Shown here: positions 9,702 through 19,602 of the stretch, in pieces | Layout: each line of letters starts with the position of its first letter | Position numbering within the stretch: position 1 is the stretch's first letter | From: an uncultured Pelagibacteraceae bacterium | GTDB taxonomy: Bacteria; Pseudomonadota; Alphaproteobacteria; Pelagibacterales; Pelagibacteraceae | Length of the DNA stretch: 64,000 nt | NCBI GenBank assembly: GCA_902597055.1 | Contig: CACJWG010000004.1 | Span: forward strand, 1-64,000 | Reading direction: 5' to 3' | Made by a program: the position numbers and the translations under genes | Notes under the pieces: model-generated | What the model was told of the DNA's origin: nothing | Databases searched by the model: none | What the model saw: the letters and a program-made list of their open reading frames with translations, nothing else

Positions 9702-9760
9702 AATTTTTCCCGGTTGTACCACCAAAGCTATTTCCACTTAAGGACCGGAGGTTATTAACC
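9702..9760 (-). promoter_or_regulatory. Structured rpsB leader, candidate ribosomal-protein autoregulatory element
   Basis: Just upstream of the rpsB start the mRNA can form a 5-bp stem (CCGGT at 9744-9748 with ACCGG at 9710-9714). A small hairpin GGTT-AAT-AACC lies at its 5' side (9750-9760). The ACCTCC and GGTGGT segments could also pair, with one mismatch. S2 is known to control its own operon through its leader in other bacteria. That this leader works in the same way is inference from position and foldability. Confidence 0.4.
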
Positions 9761-9788
9761 AAAAGCCTTGTGCGTATTTTTAAAGCTT

Positions 9789-9815
9789 TTTATAAATTTA
9801 TAAAGGTAAAGGCAA
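9789..9815 (-). promoter_or_regulatory. Possible promoter of the rpsB operon
   Basis: In the 122-base gap between dnaE and rpsB, read on the minus strand, a TTGCCT box (9810-9815) is followed after 15 bases by TATAAA (9789-9794). The spacing is short of the ideal 17 bases. It would start a transcript carrying the structured rpsB leader. The AT-rich background makes chance matches likely. Confidence 0.3.
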
Positions 9816-9823
9816 GAGGTAAA

Positions 9824-12800
9824 TCAATGAATTGTTGTTGATATTCCTTGATTCTTAATGAGATTCACTGTTTTTCTATCAATAAAACGCTTATCCTTGA
9901 GTTTAACTTTATAAGCTTTGTCAATTGATACAATATTAATATTTACCTCGACATCTCCACCTTTTTTTAACATTTTCGATAGTATGTCTACTTCCTCTAC
10001 ATTTTTGACTTTAAAACTTATGGAATTAATCGGTCTATTAATCAAATCATCTAATGAAATCATTTTTTTAATATTTAATCTTATAGATTGGGGCTCATTT
10101 TTATTAGCAATTTTCTGTAGAGTTAATATTACCGAATTTCCCTCTTTAATTTTATTTCTATTTATCTCCAAAATGTCTGAAAAAATAAATAATTCAAAAA
10201 TACTTGATTGATCAGAAAATTTAATGATAGCGTATGAAGTTCCTTTTTGTGTTTTCTTTTCTTGAACTTTAAGAATAGTGGCTGCTATTGATCCCTCTTT
10301 AATTTCTTTATCTTCATTTATATTTTTATACGAAAGAATGTTAAATTCCTTAAATACATCTTTATATTGATTGAGTGGATGATCTGATATAAAAAAACCT
10401 ACTGTTTCAAACTCTTTTGCCATCTTTTCTTGAAAACTCCATTCTCCAATTTTATCTACCACATCAGTATCATTAGATCCTTCGCTATTAGCAAACAGGT
10501 CGATTTGATTTAAGGATTTATTTTCGAAAATATTTTTTGATTTTGATATTATATTAGGTATTGATACAAAAATTGATTTTCTATCTTTAGAAATATTATC
10601 AAATGCACCTGCTTTTGTGAGAGCTTCCATTTGAAGTTTATTAATATCTTTGGGATTTACTCTATCAATAAAGTCATTTAAGGATTTAAATTCTCCATTT
10701 TTTTCTCTTTCTTTAACTATGTTTGAAATTGCTTCATATCCAACATTTTTTAGAGCTCCTAAAGCATAATAAAAATTTTTTGTATCAGAGTAAAAATCAC
10801 TGTTACATAAATTTATATCAGGAGATATAATATTAATGTTTAATCTTTTAAGTTCTTCATAAAATTCTCCTAATTTTTTTTGGTTTGACATTTCCATGGA
10901 CATTGACGCAGAAAAAAATTCATTTGTAAAATGGGTTTTTAAATATGCAGTCTGATAAGCGATAATAGCGTAGGCTGCTGCATGACTTTTATTGAAACCA
11001 TATTCAGCAAAAGGTTCTATCTTTAGAAAAATACTAGCCGCAACATCTTTTGCTATACCATTTTGATAAGCACCATCTATAAATCTTGCTTTCTGTTTCT
11101 CTAACTCTGCTCTCTTCTTTTTGCCCATTGCACGTCTAAGAATGTCTGCTTCTCCTGCAGTGAAGCCTGACAAAACTTGAGCAATTTGCATGACTTGTTC
11201 CTGATATATAATTACACCATATGTTGACTTTAAAATTTTTTCTAATTTTGGATGCAAATAATCTGGTGATTTTTTTCCATGTTTGCAATCATTATAAATT
11301 GGAATATTGCTCATAGGACCTGGTCTATACAAAGCAACCAATGCTATAATGTCTTCTAATCTATTTGGTTTCATTTGAGTAAGGGCGTCCCTCATTCCGG
11401 AACTTTCAAGTTGAAACAAACCAACAGTTTTGCCTGAAGATAATAAATCAAAAACTGTCTGATCTTCGTAGTTAATTTTATCTATATTGAAATCAATTTT
11501 TTTTTTATTCAGAAGTTTAATTGTGTTATTTATCACTGTAAGTGTTTTTAAACCCAAAAAATCAAATTTGATAAGACCAGAATTTTCAGCAGAATACATA
11601 TCAAACTGAGTAGAAGGTAAAAGTAAATTGGATGAGGAGTCTTTATACAGTGGAACTGTATCGATTAATTTTTTATCTGCAATTACTACGCCAGCCGCAT
11701 GAGTTGCAAAATTTCTGTTTAAACCTTCAAGTTTCAGAGAGAGTTTAATAAGCTTATCTACTCTTTTATCTTCATTTATAATCTTTTGTAACCTTGGTTC
11801 TGAATTTATGCATTCAATCAAACTCATTGGTCTTGAAGGATCGAAAGGAATCATCTTACATATACTATCGACAAAACCATATGGAAGACCCATTACTCTA
11901 CCTACATCTCTTATAACCATTCTAGCTTTTAGTTTGCCAAATGTAATAATATGAGCCACTGAGTCCTTGTATTTTTTGTTAAGATACCCAAAAACTAAAT
12001 CTCGTTTTTCCTCACAAAAATCAATATCAAAGTCAGGCATAGAAATACGGTCTGGGTTTAAAAATCTTTCAAAAATTAAATCAAAATAAATTGGGTCCAC
12101 GTCAGTAATTTGTAAACACCATGCTACTAAAGAACCAGCACCAGACCCTCTACCTGGTCCAACTGGTATATTATTTTTTTTTGCCCATATGATGTAATCG
12201 GATACGATTAAAAAATAACTAGAGTAATTCATCTCACATATTATGTTTATTTCGTGATCTAATCTTTTTTTATATTTTAGAAATTTTTCACCATTTAAAT
12301 TTTCATCTTCAAATCTTTCCTTAAATTTATTTATCAAACCTTCATTCGCATCCCTTTTTAATTGATCATCAGATGAAATATCATTATTTGAGTTAATATC
12401 TGGTAATAATGGTTTGGAATATTCAGGTCTGAAACTGCATCTTAATGGTAAATTATAATTATTTTCTAGAGCCTCGGGTAGATCACTAAATATTTCCCTC
12501 ATTTCATCGTCACTTTTAAAATAATGATTATCTGTTAGCTTGATTCTTTGTTTATCATTAATATAATTTTTTGAACCAATGCAAAGTAATGCATCATGTG
12601 CTTCGCTCATTTCTTTGTTTAAATAATAAACCTCATTTGTAGCTATTATTGGAGCACTAATTTTTTTTGAAACAGACAAATTAAAGTTTTCAAAATTTTT
12701 TTCATTCAAATCACCATGTCTTTGAATTTCAATATAGAAGTTATCACCAAAATTTTTATTCAAAGAAACATAAAGTTTTTCTAGTTCATCAATTCTGCCT

Positions 12801-13231
12801 TTTTGAAAAAGAACTCCTGATAAATTGTTAATACCTCCTGATAGAATTATTAAATTATTAGAACAATTAAATAATAATTCTATTTTACAATGCGGATCAT
12901 TTATTTCAGAGTTCTCAAGAAAAGATTTAGATGACAAATTAATCAGTTCTTTGTAACCATCGCTATTTTTGGCTATAATAGGTAATGATCCAATTATATC
13001 ATTAAATTTAAACTTAATCTGGGATCCAATTATAGGCTGAGTTTTTGACTTGGAAATTTGTTCTGAGAATTCTAGAGATCCACATAAATTTGACGTATCT
13101 GACATTCCAATTGCTTTAACCTTATTGTCTTTGCAAAATTTACTTAGATCATCAATTTTTATTGCGCCTTCACAAATAGAATATTGAGTATGTATTTTTA
13201 AGTGATTAAATGTTTTTTTAGATTTTTCCAT
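9824..13231 (-). CDS. dnaE: DNA polymerase III alpha subunit DnaE
   Basis: The replicative DNA polymerase. An N-terminal PHP domain (FNHLKIHTQYS) is followed by the C-family polymerase core with the catalytic aspartates in MPDFDIDFCEEKRD, then the YGFNKSHAAAYAIIAYQTAY fingers motif and C-terminal HhH and OB regions. Length is about 1135 residues, as expected. I chose the start at 13231 (MEKSKKTFNHLK) because it fits the family N-terminus; an ATG at 13252 is also in frame. Either start overlaps the end of lolD. The PHP metal residues look partly degenerate, as in E. coli. Confidence 0.96.
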   Translation of the reverse strand: MEKSKKTFNHLKIHTQYSICEGAIKIDDLSKFCKDNKVKAIGMSDTSNLCGSLEFSEQISKSKTQPIIGSQIKFKFNDIIGSLPIIAKNSDGYKELINLSSKSFLENSEINDPHCKIELLFNCSNNLIILSGGINNLSGVLFQKGRIDELEKLYVSLNKNFGDNFYIEIQRHGDLNEKNFENFNLSVSKKISAPIIATNEVYYLNKEMSEAHDALLCIGSKNYINDKQRIKLTDNHYFKSDDEMREIFSDLPEALENNYNLPLRCSFRPEYSKPLLPDINSNNDISSDDQLKRDANEGLINKFKERFEDENLNGEKFLKYKKRLDHEINIICEMNYSSYFLIVSDYIIWAKKNNIPVGPGRGSGAGSLVAWCLQITDVDPIYFDLIFERFLNPDRISMPDFDIDFCEEKRDLVFGYLNKKYKDSVAHIITFGKLKARMVIRDVGRVMGLPYGFVDSICKMIPFDPSRPMSLIECINSEPRLQKIINEDKRVDKLIKLSLKLEGLNRNFATHAAGVVIADKKLIDTVPLYKDSSSNLLLPSTQFDMYSAENSGLIKFDFLGLKTLTVINNTIKLLNKKKIDFNIDKINYEDQTVFDLLSSGKTVGLFQLESSGMRDALTQMKPNRLEDIIALVALYRPGPMSNIPIYNDCKHGKKSPDYLHPKLEKILKSTYGVIIYQEQVMQIAQVLSGFTAGEADILRRAMGKKKRAELEKQKARFIDGAYQNGIAKDVAASIFLKIEPFAEYGFNKSHAAAYAIIAYQTAYLKTHFTNEFFSASMSMEMSNQKKLGEFYEELKRLNINIISPDINLCNSDFYSDTKNFYYALGALKNVGYEAISNIVKEREKNGEFKSLNDFIDRVNPKDINKLQMEALTKAGAFDNISKDRKSIFVSIPNIISKSKNIFENKSLNQIDLFANSEGSNDTDVVDKIGEWSFQEKMAKEFETVGFFISDHPLNQYKDVFKEFNILSYKNINEDKEIKEGSIAATILKVQEKKTQKGTSYAIIKFSDQSSIFELFIFSDILEINRNKIKEGNSVILTLQKIANKNEPQSIRLNIKKMISLDDLINRPINSISFKVKNVEEVDILSKMLKKGGDVEVNINIVSIDKAYKVKLKDKRFIDRKTVNLIKNQGISTTIH

Positions 13232-13901
13232 TAATGGTTTTGATTTTACCATTACTTAAGGAAATTTTATAGTCTGCTTTATTAGCAAAAAATCTATTAT
13301 GAGTTGCAAATATTATAACACGATCATTATTTTTTAATTTAAAGAGTAGGTTAAATATTTGATTTGCGTTTTCGTGATCTAAACTTCCAGTCGGTTCATC
13401 AGCAAGTATTATTCTAGGTTTATTTACTATTGCTCTTGATATAGCAATTCTTTGCATTTCTCCACCTGATAATTCTGATGGATAATGATCAGCTCTATCT
13501 TTTAAGCCTACTTTTTGAATTATCTTTAATGATTCTTGTTCTGCTATTTTGCGATTATTATTAGCAGCTAAGCTGGCTATACAAACATTTTCAATAGCCG
13601 TAAAATCAGGCAATAAGTTTTTCTCTTGATAAACAATCCCAATATTACTAGATCTAATTTTGTCGTTAATCTCAATTTCATTATGATTTATATTTTTATT
13701 GTCAATTTTTATATTTCCTGATGATGGTCTATCTATTAAAGATAATAAATTAAGTAAAGTTGATTTTCCAGATCCAGAGGGTCCAGACAATGAATAAATT
13801 TTTCCTTTTTTAAATTTAAAATTTAAATTTTTTAGGACAGAAATTTTTTTTTGATTATCAAATGTCTTTGAAATATTGTTTAGTTCTATAATATTACTCA
13901 T
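13218..13901 (-). CDS. lolD: Lipoprotein-releasing ABC transporter ATPase LolD
   Basis: ATPase that powers extraction of outer-membrane lipoproteins from the inner membrane. Walker A is GPSGSGKSTLL, the ABC signature LSGGEMQRIAISRAI and Walker B RIILADEPTGSLD. The length of 227 residues is typical. It overlaps the preceding permease gene by 8 bases and the following dnaE, as in other alphaproteobacteria, where lolCD lies between proS and dnaE. Confidence 0.95.
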   Translation of the reverse strand: MSNIIELNNISKTFDNQKKISVLKNLNFKFKKGKIYSLSGPSGSGKSTLLNLLSLIDRPSSGNIKIDNKNINHNEIEINDKIRSSNIGIVYQEKNLLPDFTAIENVCIASLAANNNRKIAEQESLKIIQKVGLKDRADHYPSELSGGEMQRIAISRAIVNKPRIILADEPTGSLDHENANQIFNLLFKLKNNDRVIIFATHNRFFANKADYKISLSNGKIKTINGKI

Positions 13902-15123
13902 ATTTTAAGGATTTAATTGTGTCTAATTTTGCTGCTTTAGTTGCAGGGTATATTGAAACTACACATGTCATTATAATTGAACAACTTGAAATTAAAAATA
14001 TTGACCAAAAATCTATTTGATATGGAATAGTACTTAAAAAATATATTTCTTCTGGAAATAAACTTATATTAAAGACACTACTAATTAACATTCTTATCTC
14101 CTCAACATAAAGAGAGAACGTTACACCTATGAAAACTCCCATAATTGTTGCTAAAAATCCTATTAAAAATCCAATAAAAAAAAATATTTTTCGAATAGAA
14201 AAGTTAGAAACGCCTATTGATTTTAATATAGCAATTTCTCTAGTTTTATTTTTTACTAAAATAGTAAGACCCGAAATAATGTTAAAAGCAGCAACTATGA
14301 TTATTAAAGATAATATTATGAACATAACATTTCTTTCTACTTTTAAGGCGGAAAATAATGGTTTGTTTAAATCTGACCAGGTAAATATATATTCGTCGGT
14401 AAAAATCGACATTAGTCTTTCACGATAAATATCAATTTTGTCAGGTTTATATAAATAAACCTCTAAGAAATTATTTCCTTTTTTTAAATCAAATAAGCCT
14501 TGTAGATCTTTAAGATTAATAAACACAACAGAATTATTAAACTCAGCAAACCTACTATCAAATATAGAACTTATTTTAAAAGTTTTTTGTCGGGGTATGG
14601 ATCCAATAAGTGTATTTTCACCAGAAGGTGAAATTATTGAAATTTGGTCACCAATTTTTAATTCGAGGTCATAACTTAAATCGCTCCCTATCGATATATT
14701 ATTCTCTAAGATCTTTTTATCGCCTCTAAAATATTTATTATTTACAATATTCAGTTTTTGAAAGTCATTTTCAGAATAGCCTCTTACTAAAATACCTTTT
14801 GTAATTTCATCATTTAAAATTATTCCCTCTCCATTATTGCTTAATATCAAATTTGAAGATATATTTTGTAAAAACTCGTTATCTATTTTTTTTTGCTCTA
14901 TTTTCTTATCATAGGGTTTTACGATTACATGTGCGTTGAAATTCGTTATTTTGTTTATTAACTCTGACCTAAACCCATTCATTACAGACATAACTATAAT
15001 TAAAACTGCCACACCTAAACTTATGCCTAAGAAAGAAAATAAAGTGATAATATTTAAAAAACCATCTTTTTTTCTAGTTTTAAGATATCTAAAAATTATT
15101 TTTTTTTCTAAAGTTGAAATCAA
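13894..15123 (-). CDS. lolC: Lipoprotein-releasing ABC transporter permease LolC/LolE type
   Basis: Inner-membrane partner of LolD. The 409-residue protein has one N-terminal transmembrane helix, a large periplasmic domain (about residues 45-265) and three C-terminal helices, the FtsX/MacB topology of LolC and LolE. The motif MSVMNGFRSELINKI after helix 1 is characteristic. Only one permease gene is present here, so it may act as a homodimer rather than as the LolC-LolE pair of enterobacteria. That is inference. Confidence 0.93.
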   Translation of the reverse strand: MISTLEKKIIFRYLKTRKKDGFLNIITLFSFLGISLGVAVLIIVMSVMNGFRSELINKITNFNAHVIVKPYDKKIEQKKIDNEFLQNISSNLILSNNGEGIILNDEITKGILVRGYSENDFQKLNIVNNKYFRGDKKILENNISIGSDLSYDLELKIGDQISIISPSGENTLIGSIPRQKTFKISSIFDSRFAEFNNSVVFINLKDLQGLFDLKKGNNFLEVYLYKPDKIDIYRERLMSIFTDEYIFTWSDLNKPLFSALKVERNVMFIILSLIIIVAAFNIISGLTILVKNKTREIAILKSIGVSNFSIRKIFFFIGFLIGFLATIMGVFIGVTFSLYVEEIRMLISSVFNISLFPEEIYFLSTIPYQIDFWSIFLISSCSIIMTCVVSIYPATKAAKLDTIKSLKYE

Positions 15124-16448
15124 TTTATTTTTTTGGATTTAATGAAATTAAGGGCTTCTTCAAGACTTATCATTTTGCTATCGTTCCCCACTTCTTTAAA
15201 CTCAATTTTGTTTTTATCAGGATTTTTTCCAATTAGAATTTGAAATGGTATTCCAATTAAATTAAATTTTTTTAACTTTCCTGAAAAATTTTCTTCTGAA
15301 TCGTCTAAAACTGTTTCAATATCATTCTGTTCCAAAAAATTTTTAACTTTAATACCCATTTCGATACTTGTGGTATCATTTTTAGATACAAAACAAATAA
15401 TTGCACATTCAAAAGGAGAAACTGATACTGGCCATTTCATAACTTCATTTTTCTCATCAAAATTTGCCTCAATTAAGGCACCAACTAATCTTGAAACTCC
15501 AATTCCATAAGAGCCCATTTTTACAAAAATTTTTTTACCATCTTTATCAACAGCAGCATTCATTGGTTTTGAATATTTATCACCAAAGTAAAAAATATGA
15601 CCAACTTCAATACCTTTGGTCTCTAACTGATTTTTTTTATCAACCTTGTTGTTGAACTCCTTGTTGTCAATTTTCTCATCTGTGACAGCGTAAAATTGGT
15701 CATATTCAAGTCTAAGTTTTTTTAGAGACTCTTTTTCTAATTTATAATTATTGTGATTTACCTCAAAAATTCTTTTGTCAGTATAAATTTTACTTTCGCC
15801 AGTTTCAGCTAAGATAATAAATTCATGTGACAAACTCCCACCAATTGGTCCCGTTTCAGCTGTCATCGGTATTGCTGATAGTTCTAATCTCTTAAAAGTT
15901 TTTAAATACGATAGAAAAAATTTGTTATATGAAAATTCTGCATCATCATCACTTAGGTCAAATGAATACGCGTCTTTCATAAAAAATTCTCTACATCTCA
16001 TTATCCCAAATCTTGGTCTTAGCTCATCCCTAAATTTCCATTGAATATGATACAATAATTGAGGAAGTGATTTATACGATTTTATACTGTTTCTAAAAAT
16101 ATCTGTGACTAACTCTTCATTAGTTGGGCCATATAAAATTTCTCTATTCTGCCTATCTTTAATTCTAAGCATCTCTTCTCCATAATCTTCATATCTTCCA
16201 CTTTCTTTCCAAATTTCAGATGACTGTATAGTTGGCATTAATATTTCTTGAGCACCTATCTTATTTTGTTCCTCCCTGACTATTTGTTCAATTTTTTTCA
16301 TCACTTTAAAGCCAAGAGGAAGCCAAGAGTAAATACCTGCCGATGATTGTTTAATCATTCCTAATCTCAGCATGAGTTTGTGTGATTTAATTTTTGCCTC
16401 TGAAGGATAGTTTTTTAATAATGGAATAAATGATTTTGATAAAAACAT
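15120..16448 (-). CDS. proS: Prolyl-tRNA synthetase, short alphaproteobacterial form
   Basis: Charges tRNA-Pro. The class II aminoacyl-tRNA synthetase fold is visible through YSWLPLGFKVMKKIE (motif 1 region), FRDELRPRFGIMRCREFFMKD (motif 2, from about residue 140) and GSYGIGVSRLVGALIE (motif 3), followed by the anticodon-binding domain. At 442 residues it lacks the roughly 180-residue editing insertion found in the E. coli type, the usual alphaproteobacterial state. Confidence 0.97.
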   Translation of the reverse strand: MFLSKSFIPLLKNYPSEAKIKSHKLMLRLGMIKQSSAGIYSWLPLGFKVMKKIEQIVREEQNKIGAQEILMPTIQSSEIWKESGRYEDYGEEMLRIKDRQNREILYGPTNEELVTDIFRNSIKSYKSLPQLLYHIQWKFRDELRPRFGIMRCREFFMKDAYSFDLSDDDAEFSYNKFFLSYLKTFKRLELSAIPMTAETGPIGGSLSHEFIILAETGESKIYTDKRIFEVNHNNYKLEKESLKKLRLEYDQFYAVTDEKIDNKEFNNKVDKKNQLETKGIEVGHIFYFGDKYSKPMNAAVDKDGKKIFVKMGSYGIGVSRLVGALIEANFDEKNEVMKWPVSVSPFECAIICFVSKNDTTSIEMGIKVKNFLEQNDIETVLDDSEENFSGKLKKFNLIGIPFQILIGKNPDKNKIEFKEVGNDSKMISLEEALNFIKSKKIN

Positions 16449-16696
16449 TACGTAATTAGATTCCTTAAATTAAGATAATCATACTTTACTAATAGTAATA
16501 TACCTATAAAAATTATTGATGTAATCAAAGTTGTATATATTAGTTTTTTTATTAATTTAGGGTTTTCGGGAGCTCCAGGGTCAACACCCTCCACAAAATT
16601 TTTTTTATTTCGATCAACATCTATTGGCAGTAATGAAAAGAAAATTATCCACCATATAAGAACATATATAATAATCGAACCAGTTAAACTCATCAA
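16448..16696 (-). CDS. DUF1467 family small membrane protein
   Basis: An 82-residue protein with two transmembrane helices (about residues 5-24 and 52-74) separated by a hydrophilic loop containing VDPGAPENPKLIKK. This matches the DUF1467 family, which is found beside proS and ribonuclease J in alphaproteobacteria. Its function is unknown. It shares its first bases with the end of the RNase J gene and its last base with the start of proS, so it is translationally coupled to both. Confidence 0.85.
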   Translation of the reverse strand: MMSLTGSIIIYVLIWWIIFFSLLPIDVDRNKKNFVEGVDPGAPENPKLIKKLIYTTLITSIIFIGILLLVKYDYLNLRNLIT

Positions 16697-18351
16697 ATTT
16701 GAACTATATTAATATTCGTAAAAGGTCTTTTTCCTACTTTATTTTTTGCATATTTTTTACAAACACTTTTAAAAGCATCGATAGCATTTTCTTGTTGTCT
16801 GCTATTTGTTAAAGAAAATGTTCTAGCTGTTTTTTCAATTTCATTTTCTAGTCCAAATCTAAAGTCTTCAAAATCATTTATTGGCAGTCCCTTAACTGTA
16901 ACAATTGGCCTATCATGAATATTTCCTTTTGGTGTGACTAGAATAGTTACTTCCATTATTCCATTTATTGAAAGGTTTTTACGTTCTTTAATAGAATTTG
17001 AGTCCTCTTCCACACAGATGTTTCCATCCAAATATACTTTTCCTGCAGGTGCTTTATCATAAACAAAAGGTTTTTCAGCTGGAGCTAATTTAACAATATC
17101 CCCATTTATAACTTTAACTGGATTGGGTATTTTCATTTCTTTAGCAAAATTAATGTGCTCCTGCATATGTCTGTATTCTCCATGCACTGGTATTACTGAT
17201 TTTGGTCTTATCCAATTATACATATCTTTTAATTCCTCTCTATTAGGGTGACCGGATACATGTATAAATTCATCTTCTTCCGTAATTACTTCAATGCCTT
17301 CAATAACTAATTGATTGTGTAATTTAGAAAGTTTTTTTTCATTTCCAGGTATTATTTTAGATGAAAAAATTGCAGTGTCGCCATTTTCAATTGCTACATC
17401 TGGATGGGTAAAATTCGATATTCTGCTCATTGCTCCCATAGGTTCTCCTTGAGTTCCAGTGCATAAATAGACTATTTTATCTCTTGAAATTTTTTTGGCA
17501 TCCCTTGGATCAATGGGTTCAATTACATCTTTAAGATACCCACATTGTCTTGCAGCTTTAAAAATTCTATGCATAGACCTTCCTACTAAAGAAATCTGTC
17601 TTCCTGTTTTGTGGGCACAAAAGAAAATAGATTCCATTCTAGCAACATTTGATGCAAAACATGTAACTATTATTCTTTTTTTCAACCTTTCAAATATTTT
17701 AAGTAAATTTTTTCTTACATCCATTTCCGAACCTGATCTACCGATACTGAATACGTTTGTTGAGTCACATATCATAGCTAAAACTCCTTCATCACCAATT
17801 GACTTCAGTTTTTTAGAGTCTATTACGTCTCCAATTAACGGGTTTGGATCACACTTCCAATCACCAGTATGTAATACACAGCCAAGTGGAGTTTTAATTT
17901 TTAGTCCGTTGGGTTCTAGAATGGAGTGAGTCATAGTTATCAGCTCTATATCAAATGGTCCAAGTTTTATGTTACCTCTTAAATTTACTATCTTTAAAAA
18001 AGGATGAATGTCTATTTTCTTTTCCTTAAACTTTTCAGTTACTAAAGCTGCAGTAAATGGAGTAGCATATATATTACATTTAAGATCAGGCCAGATATGT
18101 GAAATCGCGCCAATGTGATCTTCGTGAGCGTGGGTAAGAACTATACCAAGCAATGACTCTTTTTTATCAACGATAAAACCAGGGTCTGGATAAATTAAGT
18201 CAATTCCAGGAACTGTATCATCGGCAAAAGTAACACCAATATCTACAATGATCCACTTATGATTTTCTGGTTTACCATAAGCAAACAGATTTAAGTTCAT
18301 ACCAATTTCACCTGATCCACCTAGTGGACAAAATAATAATTCATCTTTCAT
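16693..18351 (-). CDS. rnj: Ribonuclease J (metallo-beta-lactamase/beta-CASP)
   Basis: A zinc-dependent ribonuclease with probable endo- and 5'-exonuclease activity in rRNA and mRNA processing. The metal-binding THAHEDHIGA motif lies in the N-terminal MBL domain, followed by HTGDWKCDPNP, the beta-CASP insert, and the C-terminal VHGEYRHMQEH. The 552-residue length fits the family. It lies between coaX and the DUF1467 gene, a standard alphaproteobacterial neighbourhood. Confidence 0.94.
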   Translation of the reverse strand: MKDELLFCPLGGSGEIGMNLNLFAYGKPENHKWIIVDIGVTFADDTVPGIDLIYPDPGFIVDKKESLLGIVLTHAHEDHIGAISHIWPDLKCNIYATPFTAALVTEKFKEKKIDIHPFLKIVNLRGNIKLGPFDIELITMTHSILEPNGLKIKTPLGCVLHTGDWKCDPNPLIGDVIDSKKLKSIGDEGVLAMICDSTNVFSIGRSGSEMDVRKNLLKIFERLKKRIIVTCFASNVARMESIFFCAHKTGRQISLVGRSMHRIFKAARQCGYLKDVIEPIDPRDAKKISRDKIVYLCTGTQGEPMGAMSRISNFTHPDVAIENGDTAIFSSKIIPGNEKKLSKLHNQLVIEGIEVITEEDEFIHVSGHPNREELKDMYNWIRPKSVIPVHGEYRHMQEHINFAKEMKIPNPVKVINGDIVKLAPAEKPFVYDKAPAGKVYLDGNICVEEDSNSIKERKNLSINGIMEVTILVTPKGNIHDRPIVTVKGLPINDFEDFRFGLENEIEKTARTFSLTNSRQQENAIDAFKSVCKKYAKNKVGKRPFTNINIVQI

Positions 18352-19109
18352 TTATTTAATATTTTATGAGCTTTTATTAATCCTTTTATTGTAAGATTTT
18401 TGTCAACCAAAACTTTAAAACTTATATTTGTTTTAAATAAATGCGCAAGACCTCCAGTTAAAATAATCTTAAAATTTTTTTTAGTAATTTTCGAAATTTT
18501 AAAAATTATTTTTTCTATAAGGCCGCTATATCCCCAATAAAAACCAGACGCTACTGCCTGTTTGGTGTTTTTTCCAATTACTATATTAGTTTTATTTAAA
18601 TTGATTTTTGGAATTAATTCTGCCTTTGATATTAAATTTTTTAAAGAAAGATTAACTCCTGGAGCGATTATGCCACCCCAGTAAACATCTCTTATGACAA
18701 CATCAAAAGTAGTAGCTGTTCCAAAATCTACAACTATAAAATTGTTTTTTTTATTAAAAACACTGATTGCATTTGCCAGTCTATCTGATCCAATTTGTTT
18801 TTTATCAACTTTCAATTTAATTATTTTGTTTTTATAAATATTCTTTAATTCAATTATCTTAATTTTTAACTCTCGTTCAAATACCTTCTTAATAATTTTA
18901 AAATTAGATGGAACTACACTACAAAAAACGGCTTTATCTTTAATATTAAATTTTTTTAAAAACAAAACTTTTGATTTAATCTTACTATAAATCATTTCAT
19001 TACTTTTTAGAGCAATTTTTTTTTCAATTTTATTATTTCTAAAAAAAATTTTAGTTTCAGTATTACCAATATCACCAACTAAAATATTATTTTTCTTAGA
19101 TTGACTCAT
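18348..19109 (-). CDS. coaX: Type III pantothenate kinase
   Basis: Phosphorylates pantothenate, the first step of coenzyme A synthesis. The ASKHA-fold motifs are present: GDIGNTET (phosphate loop), the KQIGSDRLANA segment, VDFGTATTFDVV, and GGIIAPGVNLSLKNL. The 253-residue length fits CoaX. It overlaps birA by 14 bases and the RNase J gene by 4. Confidence 0.94.
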   Translation of the reverse strand: MSQSKKNNILVGDIGNTETKIFFRNNKIEKKIALKSNEMIYSKIKSKVLFLKKFNIKDKAVFCSVVPSNFKIIKKVFERELKIKIIELKNIYKNKIIKLKVDKKQIGSDRLANAISVFNKKNNFIVVDFGTATTFDVVIRDVYWGGIIAPGVNLSLKNLISKAELIPKINLNKTNIVIGKNTKQAVASGFYWGYSGLIEKIIFKISKITKKNFKIILTGGLAHLFKTNISFKVLVDKNLTIKGLIKAHKILNK

Positions 19110-19602
19110 AGTTTAATTTAATTTCATTTAGGATTCTAACTCTATTAACTTTTTTATTAGTAATCTCATACACACTTGTTGTTTTATAATTCTTTAATTT
19201 TGGACTCTTTAATAAGTTCAAGCCTACCCCGACTAATAAATATTTAAAATTCTTATAAAAAATTGTTTCCTGTAAAATTCCACAAATTTTATACTGTTTA
19301 AACAAGATGTCGTTTGGTTTTTTTATTTTTAGATCGTGTTTTATATATCTTGATAAAACCTTTTTTATTATAAGGCAATTTTTATAATTAAACTTATTTA
19401 AATTTAGATTATTTGAAATTGAAAAGAAAATAGTTACGAAAAGATTGCCCTTATAGGAAACCCATTTATTTCCATGTCTGCCTCTGCCAGAGCTTTGGAG
19501 ATCACTAGTAACTATTCCATTTTTAATACCTGACCTAATTTTTCTAATAGCAATATCGTTAGTGCTTTTTACTTTTTTGTATTTAAAAATTTTTAACTTC
19601 AT
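19096..19602 (-). CDS. birA: Biotin-acetyl-CoA-carboxylase ligase, truncated form
   Basis: Attaches biotin to the carrier protein of acetyl-CoA carboxylase. The catalytic motifs are seen: KSTND near the N-terminus, SSGRGRHGNKW, KKPNDI, KICGILQE and VGVGLNLL. There is no DNA-binding N-terminal domain, so it should not be a repressor. At 168 residues it also ends early: the last part of the catalytic domain and the C-terminal SH3-like domain found in typical BirA are missing. The coaX start overlaps the end, so the truncation looks fixed rather than a sequencing slip. Confidence 0.87.
   Translation of the reverse strand: MKLKIFKYKKVKSTNDIAIRKIRSGIKNGIVTSDLQSSGRGRHGNKWVSYKGNLFVTIFFSISNNLNLNKFNYKNCLIIKKVLSRYIKHDLKIKKPNDILFKQYKICGILQETIFYKNFKYLLVGVGLNLLKSPKLKNYKTTSVYEITNKKVNRVRILNEIKLNYESI

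Noticed and set aside
9702..9737. Upstream start of rpsB adding 12 residues
   Set aside because: The added residues are not found in S2 proteins and the stretch is part of a foldable leader.
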